Assembly: GCA_003233095.1 (NCBI GenBank) | Contig: QIKT01000197.1 | Location: 1 to 38,934 of the forward strand | From: Oceanospirillales bacterium | Lineage (GTDB): Bacteria > Pseudomonadota > Gammaproteobacteria > Xanthomonadales > SZUA-38 | Direction: 5' to 3' | Length of the DNA: 38,934 nt | Shown: in pieces, positions 28,278 to 38,466 of the stretch | How the letters are laid out: every line of letters starts with the position of its first letter | How positions within the stretch are numbered: position 1 is the stretch's first letter | Position numbers and translations under genes: made by a program | Notes under the pieces: model-generated | Database searches by the model: none | Seen by the model: the letters and a program-made list of their open reading frames with translations, nothing else | Told to the model about the DNA's origin: nothing

Positions 28278-28727
28278 TCAAGAACTGATGACAGACAACC
28301 TCAGTGTTTCCAGCTCTCTCTGGCTGATGCCGATGGCGTTGGCCACTCGGTTGATCAGGTGACCTTCCAGCGTGTGCAGTTCACCATCTGCGTAGGCTGT
28401 TGCCCACAAATCAGAGATCAGTTTGAGTTTCTGGTCCTGTGTCGCATGGTCATTGATGAGGCTGGTGTAGATTCGAATCGATACCGAACATTCAGTCTCT
28501 TCGGTCACGCTCTGAATCAACTGCCGAGTCTCGTCCTGATTCAGCTTGAAGGAAGTGCGAATGGTGTCTGCCAGTGACTGGCGTTCTTCCTGCTTGATTT
28601 CGAAGTCGGCCCGGACCATTTCCATCAGCAGCGCGCCGGTGGCAAGACGCATCTGATGCTCGACGTCCTCAGGTAGAGCAGGGCGTTTGGCATCCAGTTT
28701 CGAGCGAATGAGTTCCCAGAGTTTCAA
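28278..28727 (-). CDS. TerB-like tellurite-resistance-domain protein
   Basis: The 149-aa all-helical protein shows the TerB/DUF pattern: TGALLMEMVRADFEIKQEERQSLADTIRTSF, then LISDLWATAYADGELHTLEGHLINRVANAIGIS. The two acidic segments (ADFEIKQEE and ADGELHTLE) are the likely metal-binding sites of the family. It is cytoplasmic with no signal peptide. Its biological role is unknown, and no ter operon is nearby. Confidence 0.8.
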   Translation of the reverse strand: MKLWELIRSKLDAKRPALPEDVEHQMRLATGALLMEMVRADFEIKQEERQSLADTIRTSFKLNQDETRQLIQSVTEETECSVSIRIYTSLINDHATQDQKLKLISDLWATAYADGELHTLEGHLINRVANAIGISQRELETLRLSVISS

Positions 28728-28796
28728 CGGTGTGATGCCGGTGCGAAGGTGGCGCCAAACTATCAGTCAGCGCCAGAACGGTCAACCGTTATGCGA

Positions 28797-30278
28797 TTAG
28801 CGTTTGCCTCTCAAGGCCCCGAGAATTCCACGTAACAGAGACTTTCCGAACGATTGAGCAGCACTGCGTGCGATCGAACCAGCGGCCTTTTCCCACTCTG
28901 ATTTACGAGCTCGCCCACTGCGTGTTCGAGTGCTGCTTCCAGAGCCTGATCGTGATGTTGGGGGTGGTTTGTCCTCGGCTTCTTGCTGAGCACGTCGTGC
29001 GGCTCGTGCCTGAAGCCTTTCATACGCCGAGTCGCGATCGATGGTGTGATCATAAACATCACTGATCGGGCTGTTGGCTCGAACAGCGGATCGTGTCGCT
29101 TCGTCTATGGGTCCCATGCGAGAGCGAGGTGGGCAAATCAGACAATGGTCGGCCATGCTCGGGATGCCCTTGCCAATCAGCGTCGAGACCAGGGCTTCGC
29201 CGACACCCATTGATGTCAGAGTGTCCCGAATATCGAGATCGGGATTTTGTACAAATGTTTCGGCTACCAGCCGAAGTGCTTTCTGGTCTTTCGGTGTGAA
29301 GGCACGCAAGGCATGCTGAACTCGATTGCCCAACTGGCCCAGAACCTCATCGGGGATGTCCTGAGGGTTCTGAGTGACAAAGTAGATGCCAACACCCTTG
29401 GAGCGAATCAGTCGAACCACTCGCTCAATCTGGTCCTGGAATGATGTGCTGGCATCATCAAACAACAGATGTGCTTCATCAAAGAAAAAGACCAGCTCTG
29501 GGGTGTCCTGGTCACCCACTTCAGGTAAATCTTCGAATAGTTCAGCCAGCAGCCAGAGTAGAAACGTCGAGTAGAGTCTCGGATTCTGGATTAACTCTCG
29601 GGCATCCAGCAGATTGATGATGCCGCGTCCATTCTCATCACGGCGCATCAGGTCCGACAAGGACAGTGCTGGTTCAGCGAACAGCTGGTCGCCACGGGCA
29701 TTTTTCAGAACCAGCAGCTTTCGCTGGATAGCACCAATGGATGCGGTGGTCACTCGTCCATACTCGATCGAAATCTGCTGTCGGTTTTTGCCGGTGAAAT
29801 TCAACAGTGCATGCAGATCCTTGTAATCGAGCAGCAACAGGCCCTCCTCATCAGCGACACTGAAGGCGACGTTGAGGACGCCTTCCTGAGTCTCGTTGAG
29901 GTTCAGCATGCGAGCTAACAGCTGCGGGCCGATCTCGGAGATGGTGGTTCTCAGAGGGTGTCCGGATTTCTGGTAGAGGTCCCAGAACACCACCGGCGAG
30001 GCTTCATGCCTGTAGTCGTTCAGTTCGAGAGTATCGACTCGCTTCTGAATGCCTTTTGAAGGATCAGAAGCCACTGCCAGCCCGGACAGATCGCCTTTCA
30101 CGTCGGCCAGAAAAACAGGCACACCCATTCGTGAGAAACCTTCCGCAAGCACTTGAAGTGTCACGGTTTTACCCGTTCCTGTTGCACCAGTTATCAAGCC
30201 GTGACGGTTGGCGTATTTGCCGAGTATGACGGCAGGAGAGTCTCCTGCGCCAAAAAAGAGTGACGGTTGTTCAGTCAT
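28797..30278 (-). CDS. HerA-like ATPase, DUF853 family (YjgR-like)
   Basis: The 493-aa protein has Walker A in HGLITGATGTGKTVTLQVLAEGF (about 30) and VFLADVKGDLSGLA. Walker B is in ELVFFFDEAHLLFDDA (about 262), with an Arg-finger-type segment after GVGIYFVTQNPQDIPDEVLGQLGNR. The C-terminus is basic and low-complexity (RSGSGSSTRTRSGRARKSEWEKAAGS). This is the DUF853 helicase/translocase-like family of unknown cellular role. No NurA nuclease partner is adjacent. Confidence 0.88.
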   Translation of the reverse strand: MTEQPSLFFGAGDSPAVILGKYANRHGLITGATGTGKTVTLQVLAEGFSRMGVPVFLADVKGDLSGLAVASDPSKGIQKRVDTLELNDYRHEASPVVFWDLYQKSGHPLRTTISEIGPQLLARMLNLNETQEGVLNVAFSVADEEGLLLLDYKDLHALLNFTGKNRQQISIEYGRVTTASIGAIQRKLLVLKNARGDQLFAEPALSLSDLMRRDENGRGIINLLDARELIQNPRLYSTFLLWLLAELFEDLPEVGDQDTPELVFFFDEAHLLFDDASTSFQDQIERVVRLIRSKGVGIYFVTQNPQDIPDEVLGQLGNRVQHALRAFTPKDQKALRLVAETFVQNPDLDIRDTLTSMGVGEALVSTLIGKGIPSMADHCLICPPRSRMGPIDEATRSAVRANSPISDVYDHTIDRDSAYERLQARAARRAQQEAEDKPPPTSRSGSGSSTRTRSGRARKSEWEKAAGSIARSAAQSFGKSLLRGILGALRGKR

Positions 30279-30322
30279 CTGATCCAGAGGTCCTTGTCTG
30301 CATTGTGGATGAGTCGCAAGGC

Positions 30323-30907
30323 TTATTTGAACAGGCTGCCCAGCAGACCGCCGCCTTTTTTCATCAGATCGCTCAGATCGACGTCGCCATCATTGTCGCT
30401 ATCCAGCAGGCTTTCGACGAGACCAAATCCGGCGCTTTTTTGCTTCAATTGAGTGCGTTCCTGATTGAGGATTGAATCAAGAGCATCAGGCTTCTGCTTG
30501 TTGACCTTGCCGACGGCGCCCATGACCAGTGGTCCAAGGGTGGCCATCAGCTTGGTGACCGTAGCCATGTCCAGACCTGAGTTACTGCTCAACTGGCGCT
30601 CAACGTTTTGTTGTCGGCCTGAGAACAGGTGCCCCAACAAGCGTTGGTCCCCATCACTGGGTCCCTTGTCAAAAAATTGACCCAGTTGATCCAGAACTGA
30701 TCCGTCGTGGTCTTTTTCGATTGCACGTCTCAAGCCTTCGGCCTGTTCGGGCTGTCGAGAGTTTTTCATGACCTGTCCAAGAATCATGGGCAATGCGACT
30801 TCGACGGCTGCACTGACTTGCCCTGAATCTGCACCCAGTCTGGCTGCCAACTTGCCCAGTTCGTTCCCTCCCAATTGGCTCTTCAGCAGATTGATAATGT
30901 CGCTCAT
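30323..30907 (-). CDS. DUF937 (YidB-like) protein
   Basis: The 194-aa protein contains KLAARLGADSGQVSAAVEVALPMILGQVMKNSRQPEQAEGLRRAI and LLGHLFSGRQQNVERQLSSNSGLD, the DUF937 pattern. The C-terminus has a calcium-binding-like DSDNDGDVDLSDL loop and a Gly-rich end (KKGGGLLGSLFK). Its function is not established. It is divergent from the M48 gene across 126 bp. Confidence 0.85.
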   Translation of the reverse strand: MSDIINLLKSQLGGNELGKLAARLGADSGQVSAAVEVALPMILGQVMKNSRQPEQAEGLRRAIEKDHDGSVLDQLGQFFDKGPSDGDQRLLGHLFSGRQQNVERQLSSNSGLDMATVTKLMATLGPLVMGAVGKVNKQKPDALDSILNQERTQLKQKSAGFGLVESLLDSDNDGDVDLSDLMKKGGGLLGSLFK

Positions 30908-31033
30908 GACGTCTCCCCGTTAATTGATGGGCACATTATGCCTTAATCTATGCAACTGGATGCACAGACAGTCGCTGCAGACACGATTGTTTTCAATTAT
31001 GATGCCGATGAGACTCTCATCGGGAACGAGACT

Positions 31034-32602
31034 ATGCGCAAACTGCAGGCTGGACTGATTCGCCATGCTCCACGAACCTTGATCGGACTGCTCGTTCTGG
31101 GCTTCATATCGGCTTGCGCGACTAATCCGGTTACCGGGAAACGAGAGCTCGGTTTGGTGTCTGAACAGCAAGAACGTCAGATTGGTGCTCAAAGCTATGC
31201 GCCCAGTATTCAGATGCAGGGTGGCAGCTATGATGTGGATCCAGAGCTGTCGGCGTATGTCAATCAGGTCGGTCAACGACTGGCTCAACACAGTGATCGA
31301 CCGCTCGACTACGAGTTTGTGGTTCTGAACAATTCGGTTCCCAATGCCTGGGCGTTGCCGGGTGGCAAGATTGCCATCAATCGAGGTCTGTTGATGGAAC
31401 TGAATTCAGAGTCTGAGTTGGCCGCGGTTCTTGGTCATGAAATTACCCATGCGGCGGCACGTCATGGCGCCAAAGGCATGGAACGGGGGTTGCTGCTTCA
31501 GGGCGCCATCGTGGCCACTGCCGTGGCCACTCGAGACAGCGACTACTCGCAGTATGCGGTTGGGGGCGCCTCGGTGGCCGCACAATTGCTGAACCAACGT
31601 TATGGCCGAAATGCCGAGCTCGAATCGGACTACTACGGCATGCAGTACATGGCCGAAGCAGGCTACAACCCACAAGGGGCAGTTGATTTGCAGGAAACTT
31701 TCCTTCGCCTCTCAGAAGGTCGCCGCAGCGATTGGCTCAGTGGTTTGTTTGCGTCCCATCCGCCTTCTGCAGAACGGGTCGCTGCCAATCAGCAAACCGC
31801 CGCTGAGTTGAGCCGGAATGGTGAACGCGGGGTCGAGGAATATCAGCGTGCGATGGCTTATCTGACCCGCATGAAACCGGCTTATGATCAGTATGATGAT
31901 GCGCGCAAATTGCTGGCCGACTCCAAGCCCAGGGAGGCAGTAACACTGATCAATCAGGCCATTCGCACTGAACCCAAAGAAGCACTGTTTCATGGGTTTT
32001 TGGGCGATCTGGAGTTCGCGCGTGGAGATTACAACAAAGCCACTCAGCACTATTCACGTGCGCTGGACCTGAATGATCAGTATTTTAAATTCTATCTGGG
32101 TCGCGGTGAATCGTATCGCAATCTGAACAAGCCGGAGTTGGCAAAACGTGATCTGGAAAAAAGTCGTGAACTGTTGCCTACCGCTGATGCAATGACCTCG
32201 TTGGGCCTGATTGCAGAAGGCCAGGGCCAGACCGATCAGGCGCTCGCCTATTATCAGGTGGCGAGCGAATCAAAAACACCCGCAGGCAGCATGGCCACTA
32301 CACACCTGGTGAGTCTGGACTTGCCGCTCAATCCGCAAAAATACATCGCCATCACCAAGGGTCTGGATCAGAGTGGCCGGGTCTATCTCGAATTCATGAA
32401 CCAGACACCCGTTGCGATGATGGGCATTGAAGTCGAATTTGCCTGGATAGATGTCAACAGCAAGCAACGGGTCGAGAAGCGTCGCTATGCGCAGCCGGTA
32501 GACCCTGGAGCTCGCGGCTTGATCATGCTCGGCGGTGATCCCTATTCATCGGCCTACAATTCCCTTCAGTATCGCATCAGCAAGGCTGCAGTGGCGCGTT
32601 AG
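31034..32602 (+). CDS. M48-family metalloprotease lipoprotein with TPR repeats (BepA-like)
   Basis: ATG 31034 gives a lipoprotein signal with lipobox ISAC (LLVLGFISACATNPVTGKRELGLVSEQQE); the track start at 30950 is upstream of it. The 522-aa product has the zinc motif HEITH in LGHEITHAAARHG (about 135-139) and the third ligand region AELESDYYGMQYMAEAGYNP. The C-terminal half has TPRs (KEALFHGFLGDLEFARGDYNKATQHYSRALDL). BepA-type proteins degrade or assist misassembled outer-membrane proteins. No Asp/Asn follows the lipobox Cys to suggest inner-membrane retention. Confidence 0.9.
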   Translation: MRKLQAGLIRHAPRTLIGLLVLGFISACATNPVTGKRELGLVSEQQERQIGAQSYAPSIQMQGGSYDVDPELSAYVNQVGQRLAQHSDRPLDYEFVVLNNSVPNAWALPGGKIAINRGLLMELNSESELAAVLGHEITHAAARHGAKGMERGLLLQGAIVATAVATRDSDYSQYAVGGASVAAQLLNQRYGRNAELESDYYGMQYMAEAGYNPQGAVDLQETFLRLSEGRRSDWLSGLFASHPPSAERVAANQQTAAELSRNGERGVEEYQRAMAYLTRMKPAYDQYDDARKLLADSKPREAVTLINQAIRTEPKEALFHGFLGDLEFARGDYNKATQHYSRALDLNDQYFKFYLGRGESYRNLNKPELAKRDLEKSRELLPTADAMTSLGLIAEGQGQTDQALAYYQVASESKTPAGSMATTHLVSLDLPLNPQKYIAITKGLDQSGRVYLEFMNQTPVAMMGIEVEFAWIDVNSKQRVEKRRYAQPVDPGARGLIMLGGDPYSSAYNSLQYRISKAAVAR

Positions 32603-32793
32603 TGTACCCCGCTGTTATTCCTTTGACCTTCAGAGCGCGTCTGAGGCGACAGTGCAAGGCGCGACCCGTGGTGAATAACCAAGCTCTTGGCAAGGATGCT
32701 GCCATTGTCGGCGAGACCAGCCTTGCGGCTAACCGCTATCCGCCTCGCTGAATGTGAATGGTATAACGGCGGTGCGCACCAGCAGTGCGCTTC
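32603..32793. other. Convergent intergenic region with a hairpin
   Basis: The 191-bp gap between the M48 and MltD stops holds one clear hairpin: GCGCAC (32774-32779) against GTGCGC (32785-32790), loop CAGCA, just past the MltD stop. No T run follows it. Nothing else is recognisable. Confidence 0.45.
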
Positions 32794-34299
32794 TCAGCAG
32801 CTGGGGACCTTGATGCTTTTGCCGGCTCGGAGTGTGTAGCGTGGGCCGGCAATATTATTCATGCTGGCCAGTTCTTTCATGCTGACGCAGCGATAGCGTC
32901 GGGCGATGCCGCTCATGGTGTCACCACTCCTGATGCGATAGGGCGCGACATCGGGTTTGTCTTCATAGGCAGCGACATGCATGGCTTCACTGCTGATTCT
33001 GATCTGTTCGTCGCTGCAGCGTTGAGCATAGTCGTCGACGATCTGTCGGGTTGCCCGAATACTGTTCCCAACATCGATGCGTTCACCGGCCTTGATGCCG
33101 GGATTGAGGTTTCTCAGAGTCCGAAACCAGCCACCTGCCAATCGATCATTGCCCAGGCATATGGTCAATTCACCCAGCGAGGCGGGGTGCTGCAAGGTCA
33201 GATCTGCCGATTGTGCCTGTTGATCATCAAACGCCAGTTTATAGTCGGCAGCATGATCGAATAGCCAGGCAGCAGCCAGCACATCGGGTACGTATTTGCG
33301 CGTATCCCGGGGCAGCGCATAGTAGAAATTCGATGACCAGAAATCGGCTTGATTGTGCTGTCGATTGAGTCGCTTCAGGCGATTCTCTCCGGCATTGTAT
33401 GCGGCCAGAGTCTTGGTCAGATCCTGCCCAAGTGCCTGATACTGCTCGACCAGATAGGCTGCTGCAGCACGGCCTGCCAACTCGGGGTTGAGACGATCAT
33501 CATATCCGCTCTGATTGCCCAAACCGAAGCGTGAGCCGGTGGCTCGCATGAACTGCATGGGTCCGGCCGCTCCAGCACTTGAATAGGAATGAACCCGGCC
33601 GCCCGACTCGGTCGCCATGATGCCAAACAGCAGGCTTTCCGGCAGCCCCCGCTCCTCGAATGCAGGCCACATCTGGGCTCTGAGATGGCGGTAGTTCTCA
33701 TGCGTATTCATCAAATGAGGTCGATTCCAGGTCAACCAGTTATTCATGGACTCCAGAACCTGCTGTCGGTCAAGCCAGCTGCCATCGATGCTCATATCGA
33801 CCTGATTCCCGGTTTGTAGGGATGAGGTCAGTTGATCAGTCGCAGGCGGTTCGTCGAATGTGTCGTTGAGCGGCTCAATTCCTTCGGCACTGGCAGGGCG
33901 ATTGGCGCCTAGAAACAGTTCCTGCTGAGCGATAACAATAGATTGATAGGCAGCGAACAGATGATTGTAATCACAATCTTCCAGCAGCCTGCAGGCCAGA
34001 GCCAACTCATCAAGTGATTGCATGCTGGTCTGAATATCCTGCTCTCCAGGTGTCTGAGAGCCAGCCTCCAGACCATCCAGGTCCGACTGTATTTGTGTCA
34101 CAAGGGCATCGATTCTCTGATGGTATTCAGCCGCCCTCAGCGTCGGTTGAGGCTGAGTTAGTGTCGAGGGGGCGTCCGAAGGCGGAGAATCATTGGCAGG
34201 ACGATCGTCAGATCGATTCAAGCCGGGGAAGGTATTGCACGCACTCAACAGAAACAGCGAGGCAATGATCAGCCAGCGTCTTGGAAATGGATTGAACAC
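32794..34299 (-). CDS. mltD: Membrane-bound lytic murein transglycosylase with LysM (MltD-type)
   Basis: I choose GTG 34299: AGGAG lies 10 nt upstream of it, whereas the track's TTG 34308 is 1 nt from that SD. The product of about 501 aa has a lipobox LSAC (IIASLFLLSACNTF). A Pro/Ser linker follows, then the SLT goose-lysozyme fold with catalytic Glu in GIMATESGGRVHSYSSAGAAGPMQFM (about 231). A central region with LAAYNAGENRLKRL comes next. One LysM ends the protein (YRIRSGDTMSGIARRYRCVSMKELASMN). It cleaves peptidoglycan to 1,6-anhydro products at the outer membrane. Confidence 0.92.
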   Translation of the reverse strand: MFNPFPRRWLIIASLFLLSACNTFPGLNRSDDRPANDSPPSDAPSTLTQPQPTLRAAEYHQRIDALVTQIQSDLDGLEAGSQTPGEQDIQTSMQSLDELALACRLLEDCDYNHLFAAYQSIVIAQQELFLGANRPASAEGIEPLNDTFDEPPATDQLTSSLQTGNQVDMSIDGSWLDRQQVLESMNNWLTWNRPHLMNTHENYRHLRAQMWPAFEERGLPESLLFGIMATESGGRVHSYSSAGAAGPMQFMRATGSRFGLGNQSGYDDRLNPELAGRAAAAYLVEQYQALGQDLTKTLAAYNAGENRLKRLNRQHNQADFWSSNFYYALPRDTRKYVPDVLAAAWLFDHAADYKLAFDDQQAQSADLTLQHPASLGELTICLGNDRLAGGWFRTLRNLNPGIKAGERIDVGNSIRATRQIVDDYAQRCSDEQIRISSEAMHVAAYEDKPDVAPYRIRSGDTMSGIARRYRCVSMKELASMNNIAGPRYTLRAGKSIKVPSC

Positions 34300-34397
34300 G
34301 TTGAACAAGCTCCTAGATTCGTGAACGGAAAAGGGTGGGTGTCTAGAGATTCTGCGACATGGATTGTTCTGCCGTCATGCTGAACTGACCGTGATCA

Positions 34398-37300
34398 TCA
34401 CGAGTCGTTCAGTTGCAACAAGTCAATCAACGGGCTTGGGCTGTGTATTGCGCTACCCTGGATGTAATCAATTTCCAGGTGACTCAACACATCAATGATT
34501 TCCTGGCTTTCCACATGCTCGGCAATGGTTTCTTTGCCCATGTAATGAGAGATTTCATTGATGGTCTTGACCAGGCCCAGATCGACTGAACTGGTCGTGA
34601 CTTCCTTGATGAACGATCCATCGATCTTGATGTAATCGACCGGTAGAAACTTCAGATATGAAAAGGAGGACAGCCCGGTACCGAAGTCGTCGAGAGAAAA
34701 GCGACAGCCGATTTTCTTCAACTCTTTGAGAAAGCCACTGCACTGTGACAGATTGTTGATGGCGGCTGTTTCAGTGATCTCAAAGCAGATTCTGGACGGT
34801 GGTATGTCGACTTTTTCGAATTGCTGCTTGATATAAGGCACAAATCCAGGGCGGTTGATCGTTTTACCGGAAATATTGATCGCCAATCTGGATATCTGTT
34901 GCTTGATGGGGCTGGATTCAAGCATTCTGAGCGCATTGGCAATGACCCATTCGTCCAGAAAATGAATTCGACCATAGGCTTCTGCCACGGCGATGAACTT
35001 GTCCGGTGGAATCATCTCACCCTTTGAATCGCGCATCCGGCAGAGAATTTCGTATTGCCGACGCGTTCCTTCATCGGAGTTCAGTGACTTGATCTGCTGG
35101 CCATATAACTCGATCCGGTTCTGTTCGAGGACATCATCGATCTCGAGCACCCAGGATTCGGTTTCGTCCAGAATTTTCTGATCATTCTTGCCGTTAGTAC
35201 TGATGATCACCTGATCGCGACCATTCTGTTTGGCAGTGCGAAGCGAGGTCTCCAATTGATTGAGTACCGTGCCAATGCTATCGGAATTTCGATTGATCTG
35301 CGTCAGCCCGAGGCTTGCGGTTACTTTCAGATTGCTGTTCTTGCGCCGATTGTGAATGTTGGCAATGGCCTGTCGGATACTGTCTGCGGTTTCCTCGCCC
35401 TGTTTGACATCGGTCGAGGGCATCAGAACGGCAAATTCATCGGCATTCAGTCGGGCGACAATGGACTGTTCGCTGACCTGCTTCTCAATGCTCCGAGAGA
35501 CATCCTGGAGCAATTGGTCGCCGGTTTCCTGGCCATAGATGTTATTGATGACTCGGAAATGATCGAGGTTGACCAGCACGGCTGTATGCACCGTATGCAT
35601 CAGCTTCGATTCACCGATCTTGAGTCTCAGCAGACGACTGAATTCCTTGCGGTTGTAGGTGCCGGTCAATTCATCGTGAGTGGCCTGGTGAGCAATCTGA
35701 CCGTGCAATTTGTTGACCATGCCATGCCATGAACGATCGACCAGCGACTGGTCCTGAGCATCAATCATCACCGCTCGATCGGTTTCGAAGTCATGGGCCA
35801 ACTCAGTCAGGCTGCGTTCGACCACCTTGCGCCCGTTGCGGTTGACAAACACATACTGCGATCTGTCTTCACTGACCCAGGCCAGGCGAATCGGTCGTGC
35901 TTGCCCGGAAGAGTCAGGATACATCAGCCACATGTTGGTATCGATGGATTTGGCCACGTCCAACCAGTGACTCTGTTCCTGGGTCAGGTCTCGGTTTTCA
36001 TCGATTCGGTCGTCATTGAAGACCGGCTCATAGGCCACATGAGGAACGTCGGACTCCGGTTCGATGAGCGCCTCATCCAGATCTTCGATCAGACGGGCGC
36101 ACTGTTTTGGCGCAATGTTGTTGTCGTGCAGTCGTTCGCGAATTCGTTCAAGTAGATCGGTTCGATCTGCCTCAGAGATGATGTTGCCCTGATTATCCTG
36201 ACCGAGATGGTCATCCAACTCGTCAATGACCGACAACAAGCCCTGATATTCACCATCGTCGTCACCGCGAACAATGGCTAAATCCATGAGTTCCCGCCAG
36301 CCCAGGTTCAGAAGCTGATCGATCAATTCGGGAATTTCACGTCCTGTAAATCGCTGGTCCAACGACTGATGAACCTCTTTACGGGCATTCGACAGTCGTT
36401 GCTGACCTTCACACATGTCGATGACGCGCCTGAGCTGCGTGACACGTTGACGCCGTTGGCGACTGAGCAGGGTGTTGAGTCGATCAGCGGATTCACTGAA
36501 CAATGACTGATCCGGTGTGTCCAGGTTCTTGAGCCGGTCAACAATGTCGCTGATCTGCGAGATCAGTCGCTGATCATTGGGACTCATATCATCACTGGAA
36601 TCAAAGCTGGAGTCGCCCAGGTTGTCGACCACTGCCCGGGCAGCATTATGCTCGTCGGTAAACAGTGGCTGTTGCTCCAGCAACACCTTGAGTAACTGAA
36701 CATCGAGCTGCCCGATCCATTTTCGAGATTGATCATCCAGTGCATCATCATTCTGAATGGTGTCGACCAGTTGCTCGGCGACGCCGATGATCTGTTCATG
36801 TTCTTGCTGGATGCGCATGGCTTCCTGACTGCCAAATCGCATGCACAACGCATCATCAATCCGCTGTCTCAGCGGCTTTGCCGCGGATTCGGATTCGGAT
36901 TCGTTGATCTGAAGGTCTGACAGTGCGGCATTCAGATCATTGAGTTGCAACATGGGGCCTGTGTATTCAGCAGATGTCGAGAGGCCTTCATTGGCATGCT
37001 GGGTCTGGCTACCCTGTCTGAGCAATTCCAGAAGGTCGATCACCTTGGCCGTGGCATCGGCCGGTATTCTGGGGCGTTGCTCGCTCTGGGCCATGCCATT
37101 TTCACCTGAGTCCGATGACGGAGACGTTACAGGCGACGACGACGACAACCCGATATTCGATTGCGCTGTCGATTCAGCCTGTTCGGAACGAGCTGGCTCG
37201 ACCTCGTTCGAGGGCTCAGAGGTCACCGGTGCTGATCGACGCTGCGAGACCTGATGCGGCGTCAAGACAATATTGGGCAGGATATCGGCTTCGGCCAGCG

Positions 37301-38264
37301 TGCCATTGATGCCCTTGTACAAACTGCTGATATGTTTGTTCAGATGACTGCTGAAGGTCTTCCAGATCAACTGATTGGCGTCATGGCCAAACTCATGCGC
37401 GACCATGGCCTGGGTCAGGTAATGGTGAAATACCATAGGGTCGAGCGGATTGTTCGAGCTTTCAATGATCTGGCCGGCGACAATCCCCAATCGTGTTTCC
37501 AGCTCCATCAGAGTCTGATGGTTGCGGTTGTGAATCGCGGAGATGAATTCGGAAAAAGACAACCATTCTTCAAATTGCTCATCATCCACCAGGGCGAGCA
37601 ATTTGCCCTGATCCTCCTGATGTTGCTGTTGCGCACTCTGGACGTGTCTGAAATGGCTGAAATGACTGGATATCTCTGCCAGAAAAGTGTCCAGGATCGC
37701 AGCCTGATGATTGTGCAAGGTGCTCAGCGCGTCGAAATAGAGGGTCTGCTTGCCCGGGTCTCGAGAGTCACTGGCCGCATCGAGCATGCGATGCTTGATT
37801 TCCTCAAACGCTTCTCCCAGGTAGCGACTGAAAAAACTGACGGTGCGTCGATTGACCTTGTCGATGAGTTGGCTGCGTTCGGGTTCATCAATGTGCAACT
37901 GGGCCTGAGATGAGTCGAAACCCTGCTGCTCGGCGACCTGATTGAGCTGGCTGCTGAGTTGGTCATGCAAGGCATCAAAGGCCACGGCAAAACCGAGTTG
38001 GGTGGAACGAATGATCCGACCTGGATATTGTTGAATTGTCTTGTCGATCGACATCTGGATGCCGATGGTCACCTGGTCTCCCGCCTGCAGACGACGCGCT
38101 ATTGGGTGATCGGCGGGCTGAGTGCGATCAACCATGGTGACATAAACGCCACCTGGACTGTGGTTGTTGATCAGTACTGGAATATCTCCAGACTGCGAGA
38201 TCTGCAGCCAGGCTGTATGACGCACTGAATATCGAATATGCCTGCGCTGGTTCTGTGTCGTCAT
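34398..38264 (-). CDS. PilZ-DUF1631-GGDEF-EAL multidomain protein
   Basis: ATG 38264, preceded by AGG at about 7 nt, places a PilZ domain at the very N-terminus (RRHIRYSVRHTAWL ... NHSPGGVYVTM), whereas the track start adds 20 atypical residues. The 1288-aa product continues with a long helical DUF1631 region (about 115-790). A GGDEF domain follows in which the active-site motif is NADEF (VARLNADEFAVLMP, about 941). An EAL domain with YEILCR, DDFGTGLSSFSYLKFLPVDYIKIDG and AEHVES ends it. The degenerate GGDEF argues against cyclase activity; the EAL keeps most acidic residues and could hydrolyse or sense c-di-GMP. Acidic Ser-Glu repeats occur near residue 450. Confidence 0.9.
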   Translation of the reverse strand: MTTQNQRRHIRYSVRHTAWLQISQSGDIPVLINNHSPGGVYVTMVDRTQPADHPIARRLQAGDQVTIGIQMSIDKTIQQYPGRIIRSTQLGFAVAFDALHDQLSSQLNQVAEQQGFDSSQAQLHIDEPERSQLIDKVNRRTVSFFSRYLGEAFEEIKHRMLDAASDSRDPGKQTLYFDALSTLHNHQAAILDTFLAEISSHFSHFRHVQSAQQQHQEDQGKLLALVDDEQFEEWLSFSEFISAIHNRNHQTLMELETRLGIVAGQIIESSNNPLDPMVFHHYLTQAMVAHEFGHDANQLIWKTFSSHLNKHISSLYKGINGTLAEADILPNIVLTPHQVSQRRSAPVTSEPSNEVEPARSEQAESTAQSNIGLSSSSPVTSPSSDSGENGMAQSEQRPRIPADATAKVIDLLELLRQGSQTQHANEGLSTSAEYTGPMLQLNDLNAALSDLQINESESESAAKPLRQRIDDALCMRFGSQEAMRIQQEHEQIIGVAEQLVDTIQNDDALDDQSRKWIGQLDVQLLKVLLEQQPLFTDEHNAARAVVDNLGDSSFDSSDDMSPNDQRLISQISDIVDRLKNLDTPDQSLFSESADRLNTLLSRQRRQRVTQLRRVIDMCEGQQRLSNARKEVHQSLDQRFTGREIPELIDQLLNLGWRELMDLAIVRGDDDGEYQGLLSVIDELDDHLGQDNQGNIISEADRTDLLERIRERLHDNNIAPKQCARLIEDLDEALIEPESDVPHVAYEPVFNDDRIDENRDLTQEQSHWLDVAKSIDTNMWLMYPDSSGQARPIRLAWVSEDRSQYVFVNRNGRKVVERSLTELAHDFETDRAVMIDAQDQSLVDRSWHGMVNKLHGQIAHQATHDELTGTYNRKEFSRLLRLKIGESKLMHTVHTAVLVNLDHFRVINNIYGQETGDQLLQDVSRSIEKQVSEQSIVARLNADEFAVLMPSTDVKQGEETADSIRQAIANIHNRRKNSNLKVTASLGLTQINRNSDSIGTVLNQLETSLRTAKQNGRDQVIISTNGKNDQKILDETESWVLEIDDVLEQNRIELYGQQIKSLNSDEGTRRQYEILCRMRDSKGEMIPPDKFIAVAEAYGRIHFLDEWVIANALRMLESSPIKQQISRLAINISGKTINRPGFVPYIKQQFEKVDIPPSRICFEITETAAINNLSQCSGFLKELKKIGCRFSLDDFGTGLSSFSYLKFLPVDYIKIDGSFIKEVTTSSVDLGLVKTINEISHYMGKETIAEHVESQEIIDVLSHLEIDYIQGSAIHSPSPLIDLLQLNDS

Positions 38265-38466
38265 CAAATCGCCTGGTGTTTGGCTGTGGTTGTCTGGACC
38301 CAACCTTCGATCATGGTAGCGCATTTGTACCCGGATGCGGAACCCGTGGATGAAAATTGCAACACATCAACCTTCTGTCCCAACAGCGCTGTTAACAAGC
38401 CGTTGAACTGAACCTCGACACGTTGTGTCATATACTCACCGATCAAATGACTGTTTGGATGGACCA

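Noticed and set aside
36888-36905. GATTCG-type triple repeat
   Set aside because: It encodes the Ser-Glu run of the DUF1631 protein and is simple coding low complexity.
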